DNA of 64,000 nucleotides from Halorubrum sp. BOL3-1 (lineage in GTDB: Archaea; Halobacteriota; Halobacteria; Halobacteriales; Haloferacaceae), in assembly GCF_004114375.1 (NCBI RefSeq), contig NZ_CP034692.1:1178001-1242000 (forward strand), in the 5' to 3' direction. A program made the translations under genes and the position numbers. Every line of letters starts with the position of its first letter. The stretch's first letter is position 1. Shown here piece by piece: positions 60,086 through 64,000 of the stretch. The notes beneath the pieces were generated by a model, which saw only the letters and a list, made by a program, of their open reading frames with translations, searched no databases and had not been told where the DNA came from.

Positions 60086-62281
60086 TCATTCGCCGTCGCC
60101 CTCGACTTCGACCCCCAACTGCTCGTAGAGAAACGCCCAGGAGTCCGTCTGCTCGTCGACGACCATCGAGGCGGGCTTGCCGACGCCGTGGCCGGTCTCG
60201 GGCTTCGTCCGCAACAGGAAGGGGCCGCCCGCGGCCTCGGTCTGGAGCCGCGCCGTCATCTTCCGGGCGTGCGAGGGGTGGACGCGCGTGTCGCTCGCGG
60301 CCGTGGTGAAGTACACCGGCGGATGCGTCGCGTCCGGGTCGACGTTGTGGTACGGCGAGTACTCCCGGAGGTACGCGAACGCCTCCGGGTCCTCCGGGTG
60401 GCCGTACTCCGTCGTCCACGACTCCCCGAGGAGGAAGCGGTGGAACCGCAGCATGTCCAAGAGCGGGACCGCACACTGCGCGGCCGCCCACAGCTCCGGT
60501 CGCTGCGTGACGACCGCGCCGACGGAGAGTCCCCCGTTCGATCCTCCGGCGACGGCGAGCCGGTCCGTGTCGGTTAGTTCCGACTCGCAGAGCGCCTCGC
60601 CGGCCGCGACGAAGTCGTCGAAGGTGTGCTGTTTCTCCGCCAGCATGCCGGCCTCGTGCCACGGCTCGCCGTACTCGTACCCGCCGCGGGCGCACACCGC
60701 CGCGAACGCGCCGCCGTCCGCGAGGAACGGCAGGCGGAACCGACCGAACGAGGGCGTGATACTGCTCCGGAACCCGCCGTAGCCGTACAGCAGGGTCGGT
60801 CTCGACCCGTCGACGTCGACGCCCTCGCGGTAGCAGACGAACACCGGGACCTCGGCGCCGTCCGTCGAGTCGACGAACCGCTGCTCGACGACGAGGTCGT
60901 CGGGAACCGACAGGTCGGCCGAGTCGACCTCGGTCGGCTCGGCAGGGGCGGAATCGCCTTCGTCCGCATCAGCGTCCGCTTCGCCGGCCAGATCGAGTCC
61001 GCGGACCGCCGGCGGAAGGTCGAACCCCGTCACGCCGAAGAACGCCTCGGGCGCGTCGCGGGCCGCGGAGACCCACGTGACGGAGCGGTAGCCGGGCAGC
61101 GACACGTCGCGCAGGTGCGTCCCGTCGCGGTCGTGGACCGAGAGCCGCGAGTGCGCGTCGCGCCGGCGGTGAACGAGGAGGTGCTCGGGGGTCGGCACCG
61201 CCGACCGGAGGATCCCCTCGCCCTCCGGGAGCACCTCCCGACACTCGTCAAAGGAGAGGTCGCCCTCGCGGAACCGGTCGATGGAGCAGGCGAGCAACCG
61301 CCGCCGTGGCGCGTCGTGGTCGGTCGAGACGAACGCGGTCCCGCCGTGGAACCGGACCGAGGTCTCTGCGTCCCCGCCGGTCAGGACGGGGCGGAGCTCG
61401 TCGTCGACGCGGACGTACCACTCCGTCCCCCCGACCATCTCGGAGAAGGCGACCGCGAGCAGCCCCGAGTCGGGGTCGACGGTCACCCGCGGCCAGACGT
61501 GCTGATCGTCGTGGCGGAGCAGCACGGCCTCGTCGTCGGGACCGTCCGCGAGCCGGAACCGGCGGATCTCCTTGTCCATCTGCGCGCCGTCGGCCGCGCC
61601 GCCGGTGGCGACGTAGACGAACCCCCCGTCGTCCGCCTCCCAGGCGAGGCTTCCCGCGTTGACGCGGCCGCGCTCGGGGAGGACGGCGACCTCCTCGACG
61701 CCGGCGCCGAAGCCGGCGGCCGCGTCGGAGGCCGACTCGGTCGCAGACGCCGTTGCGTCGTCCGGCACGGCCGACGCCGGATCGGGCACCGAGAGCACCC
61801 GAACGTCGTAGTTCTCGTCGCCGCCCTCGGTGACGCCGACCGCGACGCGCCCGCCGTCGTGGGACGGGACGTACCACGCCATCGACCGGGGCGACCGGTC
61901 GTCGTCGCGGTTCGCCGCCCACGCGTTCGGGTCGACGAGGACGCGGTCCTCGCCGTCCGGCGCGTCGCGGACGACGAGGCGTGCGTGGTCCGCTCCGGGT
62001 TCGCGAACGGTCGCGAAGTACCGACCCCCTCGGACGGAGATCGAGCCGTAGTCGGCCAGCTCGACGAGGCCCTCGAATCGGGGCCGAAGCCGGTCTCGTA
62101 ACGGGTCGTCGAGCGCGGCGTCGACGTTGGCGTTCTGCGCGTCGACCCACTCGTCGACCGCCTCGTCGTCGCCTTCGAGCCACCGGTACGGGTCGTCGAT
62201 GTCGACGCCATGGAGGGTCTCGGTGACGACCTCGCGTTTCGTCTCCGGCACCGAGGGAGCCGGGTTCGATCGCCGTGACAT
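60086..62281 (-). CDS. prolyl oligopeptidase family serine peptidase
   Basis: 731 aa. An N-terminal beta-propeller (about 1-440) precedes an alpha/beta-hydrolase domain with the nucleophile in 'AGGSNGGLSVG', Asp in 'SDTRVHPSHARKM' and His in 'ETGHGVGK'. 'DDPYRWLEGDDEAV' near the N-terminus is the family start. It cleaves short peptides, usually after proline. No signal peptide. The N-terminus has an Asp/Glu-rich segment near residue 430 that is a flexible haloarchaeal insertion. Confidence 0.93.
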   Translation of the reverse strand: MSRRSNPAPSVPETKREVVTETLHGVDIDDPYRWLEGDDEAVDEWVDAQNANVDAALDDPLRDRLRPRFEGLVELADYGSISVRGGRYFATVREPGADHARLVVRDAPDGEDRVLVDPNAWAANRDDDRSPRSMAWYVPSHDGGRVAVGVTEGGDENYDVRVLSVPDPASAVPDDATASATESASDAAAGFGAGVEEVAVLPERGRVNAGSLAWEADDGGFVYVATGGAADGAQMDKEIRRFRLADGPDDEAVLLRHDDQHVWPRVTVDPDSGLLAVAFSEMVGGTEWYVRVDDELRPVLTGGDAETSVRFHGGTAFVSTDHDAPRRRLLACSIDRFREGDLSFDECREVLPEGEGILRSAVPTPEHLLVHRRRDAHSRLSVHDRDGTHLRDVSLPGYRSVTWVSAARDAPEAFFGVTGFDLPPAVRGLDLAGEADADADEGDSAPAEPTEVDSADLSVPDDLVVEQRFVDSTDGAEVPVFVCYREGVDVDGSRPTLLYGYGGFRSSITPSFGRFRLPFLADGGAFAAVCARGGYEYGEPWHEAGMLAEKQHTFDDFVAAGEALCESELTDTDRLAVAGGSNGGLSVGAVVTQRPELWAAAQCAVPLLDMLRFHRFLLGESWTTEYGHPEDPEAFAYLREYSPYHNVDPDATHPPVYFTTAASDTRVHPSHARKMTARLQTEAAGGPFLLRTKPETGHGVGKPASMVVDEQTDSWAFLYEQLGVEVEGDGE

Positions 62282-62389
62282 ACGATCGCCTGTCGCCGGC
62301 GACGCAAAATCGCTGGGGTCGCGGCGGTCGAGACCGAGAGGGAACGGGCGGCCGGAGCGGCCGAGACGGCCGGCGACCGACGACGAGCG

Positions 62390-62707
62390 CTACGGCCACA
62401 GACCGGCGAGAAACAGGAGGTTACGCGCGGCGACCGCAAGCGAGAGGACGCCGACGCCCGCGCACATCAGGGTCGCGACGAACCGCCGCGTTCCGCCCGC
62501 GACCGCGACCGGGATCCCGATGAGCGCCATCCCGGCGACCTTCGTGAGGAACATCCCGCGGAGGAGGCCGAACCGATCGATGAACAGACTGCCCACGGGC
62601 GACCCCTCGACGTACTCGCTCCCCGAGAGCGCGACGTACGTCGTCCCCACGTCGGCGGTGGCGCCGACGAGCAGGAGGCAGACGGCGAGGACGAGACGAG
62701 CTGGCAC
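62390..62707 (-). CDS. small membrane protein, possibly DUF5658
   Basis: 105 aa with three to four hydrophobic segments. 'VGATADVGTTYVALSGSEYVEGSPVGSLFIDRFG' resembles the DUF5658 core (D..TT...l..G..E.NP), an archaeal and bacterial membrane family without known role; the label is uncertain. It is preceded by a 108-bp gap from the oligopeptidase gene. Confidence 0.78.
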   Translation of the reverse strand: MPARLVLAVCLLLVGATADVGTTYVALSGSEYVEGSPVGSLFIDRFGLLRGMFLTKVAGMALIGIPVAVAGGTRRFVATLMCAGVGVLSLAVAARNLLFLAGLWP

Positions 62708-62889
62708 TGCCTCGGCGAACGAGGTACGATCCTATAAACGTCCGGACAGGCGGTCGGAGGGCGGTGACAATCGAGACTCGGGAGTCGGCCGCGCTTCGAT
62801 CCGAATCGACGCGACTCACGGTCCGACTCGATATAGTCCACGACCTGAGCCGACGTGGCTGGTCGACGGGCGCGCACACCACGGGGTCA

Positions 62890-62895
62890 TTTAAA
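62890..62895 (+). promoter_or_regulatory. TATA-like box of the flavoprotein gene
   Basis: TTTAAA lies 25-30 nt before the ATG at 62920, which supports that start over in-frame codons 150 nt upstream. Confidence 0.6.
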
Positions 62896-62919
62896 CCGCC
62901 GGGACGCGTACGATCGGTA

Positions 62920-63993
62920 ATGAGTTCGTCCGACGACGAGTACGAGATCGCGGTGGTCGGCGGCGGGCCGGCCGGACTGACGACCGCGCTGTACGGCGCT
63001 CGACTGGGCCACGAAACGGTGCTGATCGACCGCGGCGGCGGGCGCGCGGCGATGATGGCCGACACGCACAACGTGATCGGTATCACCGAGGAGACCTCCG
63101 GTAACGAGCTCCTCCAGACCGGTCGCGAGCAGGTACGGTCGTACGGCGGGACCTTCGAGCGCGGCTTCGTCACCGACGTCGAGAGCACCGACGACCGCTT
63201 CCGCCTCTCTACGAACGATACCGATATCCTCGCGGACCGCGTCGTCCTCGCCACCGGATTCTCCGACGAGCGTCCCGATCCGCCGCTGCCGCGGAACGCC
63301 AAGGGGCTTCACTGGTGTCTCCACTGCGACGCGTACATGTTCGTCGACGAGCCGGTGTACGTGATGGGCCACGGAGAGGCCGCCGCGCACGTCGCGATGA
63401 TCATGTTGAACATGACCGACGACGTGGACGTCCTGACCCGCGGCGCGGAGCCGACGTGGAGCGAGGAGACGGCCGAGCAGTTGGCCGCGCACCCGGTCGA
63501 CGTGGTCCACGAGGACGTTGCCGGCATCGAGAACGACCCGGACTCCGGCTGGCTGGAGGCGATGGAGTTCGAGGACGGCGCCCGCCGCGAGTACCGCGGC
63601 GGCTTCCCGATGTACGGCTCCGACTACAACACCGCGCTCGCTGAGGGGCTCGGCTGCGACCTGACGGAGGGCGGCGAGATCGACGTCGACGACCACGGCC
63701 GCACCAGCGAGGACGGCGTGTTCGCGGTCGGTGACATCACGCCCGGTCACAACCAGGTCCCGGTCGCCATGGGGCAGGGCGCGAAGGCGGGTATCGCGAC
63801 CCACAAGAGCCTCCGCGAGTTCCCGCGCTCGACCGAGGAGATCGAGGCCGACGGTCCCGTCGACGCCGACGCGGTGCCCGCCATCTCGCCGGACCTCATG
63901 GCGACGGCCGTCGCCCACGAGGGCCACGCCGGCGGCCCGCGCGAGGACACCAACGAAAAAAGCGTCAAGCCGCCCGCCGCAGACGACGACTGA
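62920..63993 (+). CDS. thioredoxin-reductase-like NAD(P)/FAD-dependent oxidoreductase
   Basis: 357 aa from the ATG at 62920, where 'IAVVGGGPAGL' (FAD loop) begins close to the N-terminus. A dithiol Cys133-Leu-His-Cys136 in 'HWCLHCDAYMF' stands where thioredoxin reductase has CATC, and 'VMGHGEAAAHVAM' and 'VFAVGDITPGH' are the NAD(P) and FAD-end motifs. It probably reduces a small thiol protein, but the CLHC pair and His-Trp before it are unusual. Ends with an acidic C-terminal tail of about 40 residues. Confidence 0.9.
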   Translation: MSSSDDEYEIAVVGGGPAGLTTALYGARLGHETVLIDRGGGRAAMMADTHNVIGITEETSGNELLQTGREQVRSYGGTFERGFVTDVESTDDRFRLSTNDTDILADRVVLATGFSDERPDPPLPRNAKGLHWCLHCDAYMFVDEPVYVMGHGEAAAHVAMIMLNMTDDVDVLTRGAEPTWSEETAEQLAAHPVDVVHEDVAGIENDPDSGWLEAMEFEDGARREYRGGFPMYGSDYNTALAEGLGCDLTEGGEIDVDDHGRTSEDGVFAVGDITPGHNQVPVAMGQGAKAGIATHKSLREFPRSTEEIEADGPVDADAVPAISPDLMATAVAHEGHAGGPREDTNEKSVKPPAADDD

Positions 63994-64000
63994 CCGCCAG

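Overview
The window is a GC-rich, gene-dense stretch of a haloarchaeal chromosome, most like Halorubrum (genus by inference). Evidence: very acidic proteins, Tat signals on secreted lipoproteins, archaeal genes (aIF2-beta, Dph2/Dph6, archaeal CoA synthesis, XPD-like helicase), TATA-like boxes about 25 nt before start codons (mostly leaderless transcription), and an initiator tRNA of haloarchaeal type. No plasmid, phage, insertion sequence or CRISPR array is visible. Apart from a few remnants and repeats it reads as core chromosome.

Layout. 1-9.7 kb: end of a beta-propeller-like protein, exonuclease, GDPD, SRAP protein, an Rsm22-like methyltransferase with TyrA, an MFS exporter, a DsbA-like lipoprotein and an acyl-CoA ligase. 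9.9-10.9 kb: initiator tRNA-Met beside aIF2-beta, separated by an att-like scar. 11-31 kb: M24 protein with altered metal ligands, a 50-aa Cys/His protein, XPD-like helicase, LOG protein, GNAT remnant, Dph2, MinD plus a P-loop-less RAD55-like protein, FKBP/SlyD, CYTH, MaoC/CitE/GDH, Dph6, glutaredoxin, and the overlapping glucose dehydrogenase-gfcR pair.

31-39.3 kb: a nine-gene overlapping Mrp-type cation/proton antiporter operon whose first gene fuses a universal-stress-like domain to MnhE. 39.4-46 kb: CoaBC and phosphopantothenate synthetase (two steps of archaeal CoA synthesis), a DUF63 membrane protein, an Lrp regulator and methylmalonyl-CoA mutase. 46.2-53 kb: potassium and osmotic homeostasis (UspA, two TrkH, TrkA, MscS). 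With Mrp this makes about 20 kb rich in ion-balance genes. 53.5-64 kb: GatC-GatA, an aminotransferase, RibH, MsrA, a metallophosphoesterase, a prolyl oligopeptidase and a thioredoxin-reductase-like flavoprotein.

The most unusual content is non-coding. Four intergenic copies of a dispersed element (about 41.24, 48.46, 58.04 and 59.28 kb) share short conserved linkers separated by hairpins. The hairpin sequences differ but the pairing is kept, with matched tandem G-A internal loops and GAA triloops; one contains GCGAAGC, known as an exceptionally stable mini-hairpin. Two copies lie inverted around msrA, and one of these carries a nested hairpin-bounded insertion. This looks like a structured mobile repeat or RNA/ssDNA element and is the best candidate for something undescribed.
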